Shown: piece by piece, positions 8,215 to 16,703 of the stretch
Position numbering within the stretch: position 1 is the first letter of the stretch
How the letters are laid out: the number at the start of each line of letters is the position of its first letter
DNA from: Thioclava arctica
GTDB lineage: Bacteria > Pseudomonadota > Alphaproteobacteria > Rhodobacterales > Rhodobacteraceae
Direction of reading: 5' to 3'
DNA length: 64,000 nt
NCBI RefSeq assembly: GCF_040892615.1
Contig: NZ_JBFRYC010000005.1
Coordinates: 62,001-126,000 of the forward strand
Position numbers and translations under genes: made by a program
Notes under the pieces: model-generated
What the model was told of the DNA's origin: nothing
Seen by the model: only the letters and a program-made list of their open reading frames with translations
Databases searched by the model: none

Positions 8215-8244
8215 TTGTCAGTCGGTGCAAGCTGGTCACAATAT
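8215..8244 (+). promoter_or_regulatory. Candidate promoter of the fds operon
   Basis: TTGTCA (8215-8220), an 18 bp spacer and CAATAT (8239-8244) form a plausible sigma-70 type promoter 18 bp before the ATG of fdsG. A GGAGGA ribosome binding site lies at 8252-8257. The short resulting leader makes the assignment tentative. No clear operator palindrome is seen nearby, and no fds regulator gene is adjacent. Confidence 0.35.
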
Positions 8245-8261
8245 GGGGCCTGGAGGATGCT

Positions 8262-8714
8262 ATGGAAATCAATGACAGGCTGGCCGAAATCCTTGCGGTT
8301 CATCGCGGGCGCGAGGGGGCGCTGCTGCCGATTTTGCATGACGTGCAGGCGGCGTTCGGCCATGTGCCCGAGGCTTCGTATCAGCCGATTGCTGATGCGT
8401 TGCGCCTGAGCCGGGCCGAGGTGGCGGGCGTGGTATCGTTTTACCATGATTTCCGCGATGCCCCTGCGGGGCGTCATGTCATCAAGGTCTGCCGGGCCGA
8501 GGCCTGCCAGTCGATGGGGGGCGCCGATCTGATCGCGCGGTTGGAAACGGCCTTGGGCGTGAAGCTGGGGCAGACCAAAGGCGATGTCACTTTAGAGGCG
8601 GTCTATTGCCTTGGCCTCTGCGCCTGTGCGCCTGCCGCGCAGGTTGATGGGCAGTTGGTTGGGCGCGCTAGCGTGGCACGTCTTGAGGCCTTGGTTGCGG
8701 AGGTTGCGGCATGA
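8262..8714 (+). CDS. fdsG: NAD-dependent formate dehydrogenase gamma subunit
   Basis: FdsG is the small [2Fe-2S] electron-transfer subunit of cytosolic NAD-dependent molybdenum formate dehydrogenase, homologous to NuoE. The 150 residues contain the thioredoxin-fold cluster site with C77 and C82 (VCRAEACQSMG) and C116 and C120 (YCLGLCACAP). The helical N terminus (AILHDVQAAFGHVP region) is also NuoE-like. A GGAGGA ribosome binding site precedes the ATG. The stop overlaps the fdsB ATG by four bases, and every gene of the following set is joined the same way, indicating one translationally coupled operon fdsGBACD. Confidence 0.93.
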   Translation: MEINDRLAEILAVHRGREGALLPILHDVQAAFGHVPEASYQPIADALRLSRAEVAGVVSFYHDFRDAPAGRHVIKVCRAEACQSMGGADLIARLETALGVKLGQTKGDVTLEAVYCLGLCACAPAAQVDGQLVGRASVARLEALVAEVAA

Positions 8715-10234
8715 AGATCTGGGTTCCCGGCGATGCAGCAGCGAAAGCCTGTGGGGCAGATGACGTCGTCGCCGCGATTGCTTCGGCGGCGGGGCTGCGG
8801 GGACGCGAGGTCACGATCATTCGCAACGGCACACGCGGCATGGTCTGGCTTGAGCCGCTGGTCGAGATCGAGATCGACGGTCTGCGTCATGGCTTTGGCC
8901 CGATGACCCCCGAAGACGTGCCCGCCCTGTTCGAGGATGGCCCCCATCCCAAGGCGCTTGGCCCGGTCGAGGATATCCCTTTCTTCGCGCGCCAGTCGCG
9001 GCTGACCTTCGCGCGTTGTGGGCGCAATGACCCGTTGTCTCTGGCCGATTACGAGGCCGCTGAGGGCTGGCTGGGGCTGCGGCGCGCGCTAGAGATCGGT
9101 GCCGGTGCTACGATTGAGGAAATCACGGCGTCGGGCCTGCGCGGTCGCGGCGGGGCTGGCTTTCCGACCGGGACCAAATGGAAGACGGTCGCAGACGCAA
9201 ATGCCGCGCAGAAATACATCGTGTGCAACGCCGATGAGGGCGATAGCGGCTCGTTTGCCGATCGCATGTTGATGGAGGGCGACCCGTTCTGCCTGATCGA
9301 AGGCATGGCGATTGCTGCGCTGGCTGTGGGGGCAACCAAGGGCTTTGTCTATATCCGCTCGGAATACCCGGACGCGATCCGCGTGTTCGAGACCGCGATT
9401 GTCAGCGCCCGTGATGCCGGGATCATCGGTCCTGCGCTGCTGGGGCAGGGGCCGCGCTTTGACCTTGAGGTCCGCGTAGGCGCGGGGGCCTATATCTGCG
9501 GCGAGGAGACCTCGCTGTTGAACTCACTGGAGGGCAAGCGCGGCATGGTGCGCGCCAAGCCGCCTCTGCCCGCGCTCGAAGGGGCATTTGGCAAGCCCAC
9601 GGTGATGAATAACGTCCTGTCGCTCGCGGCTGTGCCGTGGATCATGGCGCATGGCGGGGCGGCCTATGCCGCGTTCGGCCTTGGGCGTTCGCGCGGCACG
9701 ATCCCGATCCAGATCGCGGGCAATGTTGCTCATGGCGGTCTGTTTGAAACCGGCTTTGGCCTGACTTTGGGTGAGCTGGTCAACGATATCGGCGGCGGCA
9801 CGGCCTCGGGGCGGCCCTTCAAGGCGGTGCAGGTGGGCGGGCCCTTGGGGGCCTATCACGGGGCTGAGGATTTCGATCTGCCGATCTGCTACGAGGCCTT
9901 CGCCGAGCAGGGCGGTCTGGTTGGTCATGCCGGGTTCGTCGTGCATGACGAAACGGCGGACATGTTGGCGCTTGCGCGCTACGCGATGGAATTCTGCGCA
10001 ATTGAAAGCTGCGGGAAATGCACGCCCTGTCGGATCGGCGCGGTGCGGGGCATGGAAACGCTGGACCGGATCGCGGCGGGGGACGCGCAGGCAATCGCTT
10101 TGTTGCAGGATCTGTGCGAGATTATGGAAAAGGGATCGCTATGCGCGATGGGGGGCTTCACGCCCTACCCGGTGCGCTCGGCGATCCGACTGTTCCCTAA
10201 CGAATTCACCCCTTTGCGGGAGGCTGCGGAATGA
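8711..10234 (+). CDS. fdsB: NAD-dependent formate dehydrogenase beta subunit (NAD/FMN binding)
   Basis: FdsB is the diaphorase subunit that passes electrons from the iron-sulfur chain to NAD+ through FMN. The 507 residues include an N-terminal thioredoxin-like part, the FMN/NADH site GLRGRGGAGFPTG (from about residue 142), the ICGEETSLLNSLEG segment, a SLBB-type linker and a C-terminal [4Fe-4S] site with C434, C437 and C440 (CGKCTPC) and C478. It corresponds to NuoF with a NuoE-like N-terminal extension. ATGA overlaps join it to fdsG and fdsA. Confidence 0.94.
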   Translation: MKIWVPGDAAAKACGADDVVAAIASAAGLRGREVTIIRNGTRGMVWLEPLVEIEIDGLRHGFGPMTPEDVPALFEDGPHPKALGPVEDIPFFARQSRLTFARCGRNDPLSLADYEAAEGWLGLRRALEIGAGATIEEITASGLRGRGGAGFPTGTKWKTVADANAAQKYIVCNADEGDSGSFADRMLMEGDPFCLIEGMAIAALAVGATKGFVYIRSEYPDAIRVFETAIVSARDAGIIGPALLGQGPRFDLEVRVGAGAYICGEETSLLNSLEGKRGMVRAKPPLPALEGAFGKPTVMNNVLSLAAVPWIMAHGGAAYAAFGLGRSRGTIPIQIAGNVAHGGLFETGFGLTLGELVNDIGGGTASGRPFKAVQVGGPLGAYHGAEDFDLPICYEAFAEQGGLVGHAGFVVHDETADMLALARYAMEFCAIESCGKCTPCRIGAVRGMETLDRIAAGDAQAIALLQDLCEIMEKGSLCAMGGFTPYPVRSAIRLFPNEFTPLREAAE

Positions 10235-13095
10235 AAGACTTCATTATCCCCGTAAAGGACAAGGGCACGCCTGCGAAATCGGGCGCGCCCGTTTGTCTGA
10301 CCATCGACGGCATGACGATCACCGTCCCGGAAGGCACCAGCGTGATGCGCGCCGCTGCTGAGGCCGGGATCAGCGTGCCCAAGCTGTGCGCCACCGACAT
10401 GCTGGACGCCTACGGGTCCTGCCGGCTCTGCGTGGTCGAGATCGAGGGCATGCGCGGCACGCCGGCCTCCTGCACGACCCCGGTGCGCGAAGGTATGGTG
10501 GTCAAGACCCAGACCGAGCAGTTGGGCCGTCTGCGCCGTGGCGTGATGGAGCTCTATATCTCGGATCATCCGCTCGATTGTCTTACCTGTGCGGCCAATG
10601 GCGATTGTGAATTGCAGGATATGGCGGGCGCGGTGGGCTTGCGCGATGTGCGTTATGCGGCGGGCGAAAACCATTTCGAAACCCGTGCTGCTGAGGGCGA
10701 AAACCCGCGCTACATCGCCAAGGACGGCTCCAACCCGTATTTCTCATATGACCCGGCAAAATGCATCGTCTGCATGCGCTGCGTGCGCGCCTGTGAAGAG
10801 GTGCAAGGCACCTTCGCGCTGACGGTCGAGGGGCGCGGCTTTGACGCGCGTATCTCGACGGGCACGGGTGATTTCCTGAACTCCGATTGCGTCAGTTGTG
10901 GGGCTTGCGTGCAGGCCTGCCCGACCGCGACCTTGCAGGAGAAAACCGTCGAGGAAATCGGCACGCCCGAGCGCGCTGTGGTGACCACCTGCGCCTATTG
11001 CGGTGTGGGCTGTAGCTTTGAGGCGCAGATGCGCGGCGATCAGCTGGTGCGCATGGTGCCATGGAAAGAGGGCAAGGCGAACCGGGGTCATTCCTGCGTG
11101 AAGGGGCGCTTTGCCTGGGGCTATGCCAATCACGAAGACCGGATCTTGCAGCCGATGATCCGCGACGCCATCACCGATCCCTGGCGCGAGGTAAGCTGGG
11201 ACGAGGCGCTGGAATTCTCCGCAAAAGGCATCAAGCGCGCGCAAGCCGAACACGGCAAGGATTCCGTCGGCGTCATCACCTCGTCACGCTGCACCAATGA
11301 GGAAACCTTCCTCGTGCAGAAACTCGCGCGCGCCGTGATGGGCACGAACAACACCGATACCTGCGCGCGGGTCTGTCACTCGCCCACCGGCTACGGGCTG
11401 AAGCAGACCTTTGGCACCTCGGCGGGCACGCAGGATTTCGACTCTGTCGAGCAGGTGGATTGCGCCGTGGTGATCGGGGCGAACCCGACCGATGGCCACC
11501 CGGTCTTTGCCTCGCGTTTGCGCAAGCGCATGCGTCAGGGGGCCTCGCTGATCGTGGTGGACCCGCGCCGGATCGACCTGCTGGAAACCCCGCATATGGG
11601 CGAGGGGCTGCACCTGCCGCTGCGCCCGGGCACGAACGTGGCGGTGCTGACCGCGCTGGCCCATGTGATCGTGACCGAGGGGCTGTTTGATGAGGCCTTT
11701 ATCCGCGCGCGTTGCGACTGGGACGAATGGGCCGATTACGCCGAATTCGCCGCAGATCCCGCCCACTCCCCCGAGGCGGTGACCGAGTTGACTGGCGTGC
11801 CCGCCGAGACGCTGCGCCAAGCCGCGCGCACCTATGCCCGCGCGCCGAATGGGGCGATCTATTACGGGCTGGGCGTGACCGAACATTCCCAAGGCTCAAC
11901 CACCGTGATCGCGATTGCGAATCTCGCGATGATGACCGGCAATATCGGGCGTCCCGGTGTGGGCGTGAACCCTCTGCGTGGCCAGAACAACGTGCAGGGC
12001 AGTTGCGATATGGGCAGCTTCCCGCATGAATTGCCGGGGTATCGCCATGTCTCCGATGACGGCGCGCGCGCAATGTTCGAGGCTGAGTGGAACACCACGC
12101 TGGACCCCGAGCCGGGCCTGCGCATCCCCAATATGCTGGATGCTGCCGTGTCGGGCGATTTCAAGGCGCTCTACATTCAGGGCGAGGATATCTTGCAATC
12201 CGATCCCGATACGCGCCATGTCGCGGCCGGGCTCGAGGCGATGGATTGCGTGATCGTGCACGACCTGTTTCTCAACGAGACTGCGCGCTATGCGCATGTG
12301 TTCTTGCCCGGCTCGACATTCCTTGAAAAGGACGGCACCTTCACCAATGCCGAGCGCCGGATCAACCCGGTGCGCCGCGTAATGGCCCCCAAGGCCGGGC
12401 TGGCCGATTGGGAGGTCACGCAGGCGCTTGCCAATGCGCTGGGCGCGGATTGGAACTATACGCATCCCTCGCAAATCATGGATGAAATTGCGCGTACCAC
12501 GCCAAGTTTCGCAGGCGTCACCTATGAGCTGCTCGATGCGCAAGGCTCGATCCAATGGCCCTGCAACGCGGCCCATCCCGAGGGCTCGCCGGTGATGCAT
12601 ATCGACGGGTTCGTGCGCGGCAAGGGGCGCTTCATCCGCACCGCCTATATCGCAACAGAGGAACGCACCGGTCCGCGTTTCCCGCTGCTGCTGACGACCG
12701 GGCGTATCCTGTCGCAATATAACGTGGGCGCGCAGACCCGGCGGACCGAAAACTCGGTTTGGCATGGCGAGGATCTGCTGGAAATGCACCCCCATGACGC
12801 GGAAACGCGTGGCATTTCGGATGGGAATTGGGTGCGTCTGGCCTCACGCGCGGGGGAGACGTCCTTGCGTGTGACGCTGACGGATCGGGTCTCGCCCGGC
12901 GTGGTTTATACCACCTTCCACCACCCCGACACGCAGGCCAATGTGGTGACCACCGACAATTCCGATTGGGCCACGAACTGCCCGGAGTACAAGGTCACGG
13001 CGGTGCAGGTGGCGCTGTCCAATGGCCCGTCGAGCTGGCAAGAACTTTACGAGGCGCAAAGCGTTTTGACGCGCCAGATCGAGCCCGCACAATGA
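10231..13095 (+). CDS. fdsA: NAD-dependent formate dehydrogenase alpha subunit (Mo-bis-MGD)
   Basis: This is the catalytic subunit, oxidising formate to CO2 at a molybdenum bis-MGD centre. In its 954 residues I can place a NuoG-like [2Fe-2S] site (C53, C64, C67, C81), a His/Cys cluster (H113, C117, C120, C126), two ferredoxin-type clusters (C178/181/184/188 and C220/223/226/230), and the MopB cluster motif CAYCGVGC (C254, C257, C261). The Mo ligand is a cysteine, C382, followed by H383 (RVCHSP), so this is not a selenoenzyme. The C-terminal molydopterin dinucleotide domain contains LTTGRILSQYNVG. Domain order and length match FdsA of Rhodobacter capsulatus and Cupriavidus. It is coupled by ATGA overlaps to fdsB and to the FdhD-like gene. 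Confidence 0.95.
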   Translation: MKDFIIPVKDKGTPAKSGAPVCLTIDGMTITVPEGTSVMRAAAEAGISVPKLCATDMLDAYGSCRLCVVEIEGMRGTPASCTTPVREGMVVKTQTEQLGRLRRGVMELYISDHPLDCLTCAANGDCELQDMAGAVGLRDVRYAAGENHFETRAAEGENPRYIAKDGSNPYFSYDPAKCIVCMRCVRACEEVQGTFALTVEGRGFDARISTGTGDFLNSDCVSCGACVQACPTATLQEKTVEEIGTPERAVVTTCAYCGVGCSFEAQMRGDQLVRMVPWKEGKANRGHSCVKGRFAWGYANHEDRILQPMIRDAITDPWREVSWDEALEFSAKGIKRAQAEHGKDSVGVITSSRCTNEETFLVQKLARAVMGTNNTDTCARVCHSPTGYGLKQTFGTSAGTQDFDSVEQVDCAVVIGANPTDGHPVFASRLRKRMRQGASLIVVDPRRIDLLETPHMGEGLHLPLRPGTNVAVLTALAHVIVTEGLFDEAFIRARCDWDEWADYAEFAADPAHSPEAVTELTGVPAETLRQAARTYARAPNGAIYYGLGVTEHSQGSTTVIAIANLAMMTGNIGRPGVGVNPLRGQNNVQGSCDMGSFPHELPGYRHVSDDGARAMFEAEWNTTLDPEPGLRIPNMLDAAVSGDFKALYIQGEDILQSDPDTRHVAAGLEAMDCVIVHDLFLNETARYAHVFLPGSTFLEKDGTFTNAERRINPVRRVMAPKAGLADWEVTQALANALGADWNYTHPSQIMDEIARTTPSFAGVTYELLDAQGSIQWPCNAAHPEGSPVMHIDGFVRGKGRFIRTAYIATEERTGPRFPLLLTTGRILSQYNVGAQTRRTENSVWHGEDLLEMHPHDAETRGISDGNWVRLASRAGETSLRVTLTDRVSPGVVYTTFHHPDTQANVVTTDNSDWATNCPEYKVTAVQVALSNGPSSWQELYEAQSVLTRQIEPAQ

Positions 13096-13862
13096 GCGTA
13101 AGCAATTGGACTTTGCCCGGTGGCGGGCGCGTGCAACTGGCACAGGAAGTGCCGGTAGCGCTGGTTTATGACGGGGTCGCGCAGGCGGTGATGATGGCCT
13201 CGCCGGGCGATCTTGAGGATTTCGCCTTGGGCTTTGCGCTGAGCGAGGGGCTGATCGAAGCACCCGCCGAGATCACCCGCCACGAGATCGTCCGGCAAGA
13301 GGCCGGGGTCGAGTTGCGCAGCTGGCTTGCCGCCCCCGCTGGTGCGCGTTTTGCCGAACGTCGGCGGGCGACGATCGGTCCGGTCGGTTGTGGGCTCTGC
13401 GGGATCGAGCAGCTCGAACAGGCGCGGCGCAGCCTGCCGCGCGCGCGCCCGCCAGCTTGGCAGATCACACCTCAGCAGGCTCATGAGGCGATTGACGCCC
13501 TGCGCGACCAACAACCCCTGCAAGACGAAACCCGCGCCGCCCATGCCAGCGCGTTCTGGCAGCCCGGTCGCGGGATCGTGGCGTTGCGCGAGGATGTGGG
13601 TCGCCACAATGCGCTGGACAAGCTGATCGGGGCGCTCGCGCGTGCTGGCATCGCTGGCGCAAGCGGCGCGCTGGTGATGACCTCGCGGCTGTCGGTCGAT
13701 CTGGTGCAAAAGGCCGCGATTTACGGCATCCCGGTGATTGCTGGCCCGTCTGCCCCCACGGCCCTTGCGGTGACCGAGGCCGAGGCCGCTGGCCTGACCC
13801 TGATCGCACGGGCCGGGCGCAGGCTTGCCATATTCACCCAGCCGCAGGAGGCTATATCATGA
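13092..13862 (+). CDS. fdsC: Formate dehydrogenase accessory sulfurtransferase (FdhD/FdsC)
   Basis: FdhD-family proteins bind bis-MGD and deliver sulfur to the molybdenum of formate dehydrogenase before cofactor insertion. In Rhodobacter the orthologue is FdsC. The ATG at 13092 overlaps the fdsA stop. A much longer in-frame extension exists upstream but lies over fdsA and is rejected. The 256 residues contain the family CxxC, C100 and C103 (GCGLCG), in the position of the functional cysteines of E. coli FdhD, and the conserved block REDVGRHNALDK (about 170-181). Its location between the alpha and delta subunit genes is the usual fdsGBACD order. Confidence 0.93.
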   Translation: MSVSNWTLPGGGRVQLAQEVPVALVYDGVAQAVMMASPGDLEDFALGFALSEGLIEAPAEITRHEIVRQEAGVELRSWLAAPAGARFAERRRATIGPVGCGLCGIEQLEQARRSLPRARPPAWQITPQQAHEAIDALRDQQPLQDETRAAHASAFWQPGRGIVALREDVGRHNALDKLIGALARAGIAGASGALVMTSRLSVDLVQKAAIYGIPVIAGPSAPTALAVTEAEAAGLTLIARAGRRLAIFTQPQEAIS

Positions 13863-14065
13863 GCCCCGAGAAACTCGGCCATATGGCCAATCAGATCGCG
13901 ATGTTTTTTGAAAGCCAGCCGGGGGATCAGGCGCGCGCCGTGGCCGATCATATCAACGCCAACTGGGCCCCTGCGATGCGCGCGCAATTCCTCGATGGCG
14001 CGCCTGAACAGGCGCTGCATCCGCTGGTTACAGCCGCCTTGCCAGAGATCCGTCGCCCAGCCTGA
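13859..14065 (+). CDS. fdsD: NAD-dependent formate dehydrogenase delta subunit
   Basis: FdsD is a small protein without cofactor motifs that is required for assembly or stability of the fds-type formate dehydrogenase. The 68 residues begin MSPEKLGHMANQIAMFF and are helical, with the family pattern ending in a short acidic/proline tail. The ATG overlaps the fdsC stop (ATGA). It is the last gene of the operon. A weak hairpin follows before the convergent gabD gene. Confidence 0.9.
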   Translation: MSPEKLGHMANQIAMFFESQPGDQARAVADHINANWAPAMRAQFLDGAPEQALHPLVTAALPEIRRPA

Positions 14066-14079
14066 GCGGCGCAGCCCCC

Positions 14080-14099
14080 GCACCGATCCTAGTCGGTGC
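14080..14099 (+). terminator. Hairpin between convergent fdsD and gabD
   Basis: Perfect 7 bp stem GCACCGA/TCGGTGC around a 6-base loop, 15 bp after the fdsD stop. It lacks a run of T on either strand, so it may be a weak or Rho-assisted terminator or only a 3' protective hairpin. Confidence 0.35.
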
Positions 14100-14128
14100 A
14101 AACGGGGACAACGCCTGATTCTAAGGGA

Positions 14129-15607
14129 TCAAACCGACAGGCAGATATATTTCATCTCGAGATAATCCTCGATCCCGTGATGGGAGCCTTCGCGCCCAAG
14201 ACCCGATTGCTTGACCCCGCCAAAGGGCGCGACCTCGGTCGAGATGATGCCGGTATTCACGCCGACAATCCCGTATTCTAGCCCTTCTTGCACGCGCGTG
14301 ATGCGCCCAACATCGCGGGCGTAGAAATAGCTCGCCAGTCCGAAGATCGTGGCATTGGCCTTGTCGATTGCCTCTTGCTCCGTCTCGAATTTGAACAGCG
14401 GTGCGACGGGGCCGAATGTCTCTTCGGTCGAGACCTTCATATCCTGCGTCACCCCCGTGAGAACCGTCGGCTCAAAGAAGGTGCCACCCTTGGAATGACG
14501 CGCGCCGCCGGTGACGACCTTGCCGCCGTGATCGACCACATCCTTGATGTGCTCTTGCACCTTCACGACGGCCTTCTCGTTGATCAGCGGCCCGGCATCG
14601 GTGCCCTCTTCCAGCCCGTCGCCCACCTTCAGGGCATTGACCGCATCGGCAAGCTTTTGGGCGAAGGCGTCATACACCCCCGCCTGCACATAAATCCGGT
14701 TGGCGCAGACGCAGGTCTGGCCATTGTTGCGGAACTTCGAGGCCATCGCGCCCTGCACAGCCGCATCCAGATCGGCATCATCAAACACGATAAACGGTGC
14801 GTTGCCGCCCAGCTCCATCGAGCATTTCATCACCTGATCGGCAGCTTGCCGCAGCAAGATGCGCCCCACCTCGGTCGAGCCGGTAAAGGTCAGCTTGCGC
14901 ACGGTCGGGTTCTCGCAGAACTCCTTGCCGATATCAGACGCTTTGCTTGAGGTCACGACCGACAAGATCCCCTTGGGCAGGCCCGCGCGTTCACCCAGCA
15001 CCGCCATCGCCAGCGCAGAAAGCGGGGTTTCGGATGCCGGACGGCACACAAACCCACAGCCCACGGCCAGCGCAGGCCCCGCCTTGCGCGCAATCATCGC
15101 ATTGGGAAAGTTCCACGGCGTGATCGAGCCGACAACGCCAATCGGTTGCTTGATAACGGTGATGCGCTTGTCAGGCATGTGGCCGGGGATGGTCTCGCCG
15201 TAAACGCGCTTGGCCTCTTCGCCGAACCACTCGATGAAGCCTGCGCCATAGGCCACCTCGCCCTTGGCCTCGGCCAGCGGCTTTCCCATCTCGGCGGTCA
15301 GGATCGCGCCCAGATCGTCTTGGTTCTCCATCATCAGATCGAACCATTTGCGTAGCACCTGCGCGCGCTCCTTGCCGGTGCGCGCAGCCCAAGCCTTCAT
15401 CGCGATCCGCGCGGCTTCAATGGCGCGCGCGGTCTCTGCGCGCCCCAGATCGGGCACGGTGCAGATCACATCGCCGCGCGCGGGATTGGTGACATCAAAG
15501 GTCGCACCATCATCGGCATCCACCCAGTCGCCTGCTACAAACGCCTTGCTTGCCAGCAGCGTGGGGTCTTTGAGGATCGATTTCAGATCGGTTTTGTCGT
15601 CAAGCAT
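14129..15607 (-). CDS. gabD: NAD(P)-dependent succinate-semialdehyde dehydrogenase
   Basis: GabD oxidises succinic semialdehyde to succinate, the last step of GABA degradation. The 492 residues match GabD along the length: TPWNFPNAMIARK, FTGSTEVGRILL, the general base E265 in MELGGNAPF, the nucleophile C299 in NNGQTCVCANR, and the terminal VAPFGGVKQSGLGREGS. An odd feature is R189 (CRPASETP), where E. coli GabD and most aldehyde dehydrogenases have the cofactor-contacting lysine (KPASQTP). A strong AGGAGG precedes the ATG. No GABA transaminase gene is adjacent. It may share a transcript with the peptidase gene upstream, 36 bp away. Confidence 0.9.
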   Translation of the reverse strand: MLDDKTDLKSILKDPTLLASKAFVAGDWVDADDGATFDVTNPARGDVICTVPDLGRAETARAIEAARIAMKAWAARTGKERAQVLRKWFDLMMENQDDLGAILTAEMGKPLAEAKGEVAYGAGFIEWFGEEAKRVYGETIPGHMPDKRITVIKQPIGVVGSITPWNFPNAMIARKAGPALAVGCGFVCRPASETPLSALAMAVLGERAGLPKGILSVVTSSKASDIGKEFCENPTVRKLTFTGSTEVGRILLRQAADQVMKCSMELGGNAPFIVFDDADLDAAVQGAMASKFRNNGQTCVCANRIYVQAGVYDAFAQKLADAVNALKVGDGLEEGTDAGPLINEKAVVKVQEHIKDVVDHGGKVVTGGARHSKGGTFFEPTVLTGVTQDMKVSTEETFGPVAPLFKFETEQEAIDKANATIFGLASYFYARDVGRITRVQEGLEYGIVGVNTGIISTEVAPFGGVKQSGLGREGSHHGIEDYLEMKYICLSV

Positions 15608-15643
15608 GGGGGCCTCCTAAGGTTTCGGTGCGTCTTTGCAGGC

Positions 15644-16654
15644 TCAATGAGTGGCCCGCATTTGTGTTCCATAAACATCCTGCCAGCAGGGCTGCAGATC
15701 GCCCGGCATCGCCTTGGCTTCATAAATGGCGCGCGCAATCGCGCGGGCAAGCACGCAAGCGGCGGCATGACCTAGCTGGAACATGTCGCGCAGCGGATCG
15801 GCCAGCGGTTTCGCTCCGGTCGCGGCGCCAAAGACCAGATCGCCATCCAGCAGGCTGTGCGAGGGATGGATCGCGCGCGCCATCCCGTCATGTGCCGCCG
15901 TGGCCATCCGCGTCACTTGCGCCTGATCCAGTGCCGCGTCAGTGGCGATAATTGCAATCGTTGTGGCCTCGCCCGCGCGCTTGGCGGGTTCGGGCTCGAA
16001 ATGCGGATCATGGGCGTGCGCGGCGCCAAGCCCGCCAAACTCCGCGCCGATCTCCCACGGCGCGGCCCAGAACTGCGCGTTCCCGCCCACGTTCACCGCC
16101 CCCAAGGCATTCACCGCCACCAGCGCGCCGACCGTCAGCCCGCTGTCCAGCACTGCCGAGGCTGATCCCAACCCGCCCTTCAGCGTGCCCGTCATCGCGC
16201 CAAACCCCGCACCCGCTGTGCCAAGCGCAAACCTGTCGCTTGCCGCCTGCAACGCCTCCAGTCCCAGCGCAGGATAAGGGGTGTTCTGCCAATCCTTATT
16301 CCCGCCATTGAGCAAATCAAACAGGATCGCACCGGGCACAATCGGCACGCGCTGATCGCCCACCGCGAACCCGCGCCCCTGTGCGCGCAGCCCCGCCATC
16401 ACCCCATCGCAAGCCGCCAGCCCAAAGGCCGAGCCGCCCGAGAGAACCAGCGCGTCAACCTCCTGCACCAGCCGGTCGGGCGCCAGCAAATCGCTCTCGC
16501 GTGTGCCCGGCGCTCCGCCCATCACATGCAGCCCCGCCGTGAACGGGCGCGCGCCGGTCAACACGCTCACACCCGAACGCAAAACCGCATCTTGGGCATT
16601 GCCCACAAGCAACCCCTCGACATCGGTAATCAGGTTTCTTGGCCCTTGTTTCAT
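15644..16654 (-). CDS. P1 family (DmpA/NylC-type) N-terminal nucleophile peptidase
   Basis: The 336-residue protein belongs to peptidase family S58 (P1), self-processing N-terminal nucleophile hydrolases such as the D-aminopeptidase DmpA and the nylon oligomer hydrolase NylC. Recognisable blocks are LVGNAQD near the N terminus, LSGGSAFGLAA (about 71-81) and GTLKGGLGSAS (about 156-166). The segment GEATTIAIIATDA resembles the NylC autocleavage region, where the new N-terminal Thr becomes the nucleophile. The substrate could be beta-aminopeptides, D-peptides or amides. It starts at the ATG at 16654, with a short GC-rich repeat between it and the SDR gene upstream. Confidence 0.85.
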   Translation of the reverse strand: MKQGPRNLITDVEGLLVGNAQDAVLRSGVSVLTGARPFTAGLHVMGGAPGTRESDLLAPDRLVQEVDALVLSGGSAFGLAACDGVMAGLRAQGRGFAVGDQRVPIVPGAILFDLLNGGNKDWQNTPYPALGLEALQAASDRFALGTAGAGFGAMTGTLKGGLGSASAVLDSGLTVGALVAVNALGAVNVGGNAQFWAAPWEIGAEFGGLGAAHAHDPHFEPEPAKRAGEATTIAIIATDAALDQAQVTRMATAAHDGMARAIHPSHSLLDGDLVFGAATGAKPLADPLRDMFQLGHAAACVLARAIARAIYEAKAMPGDLQPCWQDVYGTQMRATH

Positions 16655-16660
16655 CTAGCC

Positions 16661-16697
16661 CTCAATACTCCGGGGGTCCGGGGGCTGCGCCCCCGGC
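16661..16697 (-). repeat. Dispersed GC-rich hairpin repeat, copy 1
   Basis: A perfect stem CCGGGGGC (16678-16685)/GCCCCCGG (16689-16696) with loop TGC is joined on the minus strand to the tail GGACCCCCGGAGTATT. The same hairpin-plus-tail layout recurs at 32796-32835 on the plus strand. Both copies lie in short intergenic gaps, so this looks like a REP-type dispersed element. Confidence 0.55.
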
Positions 16698-16703
16698 ACG
16701 AGG

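Noticed and set aside
13092..13862. Starting the FdhD-like gene at 12828, giving a 344-residue protein
   Set aside because: The extra N terminus lies over fdsA in another frame and looks nothing like FdhD. The ATGA overlap at 13092 gives a normal-length protein.
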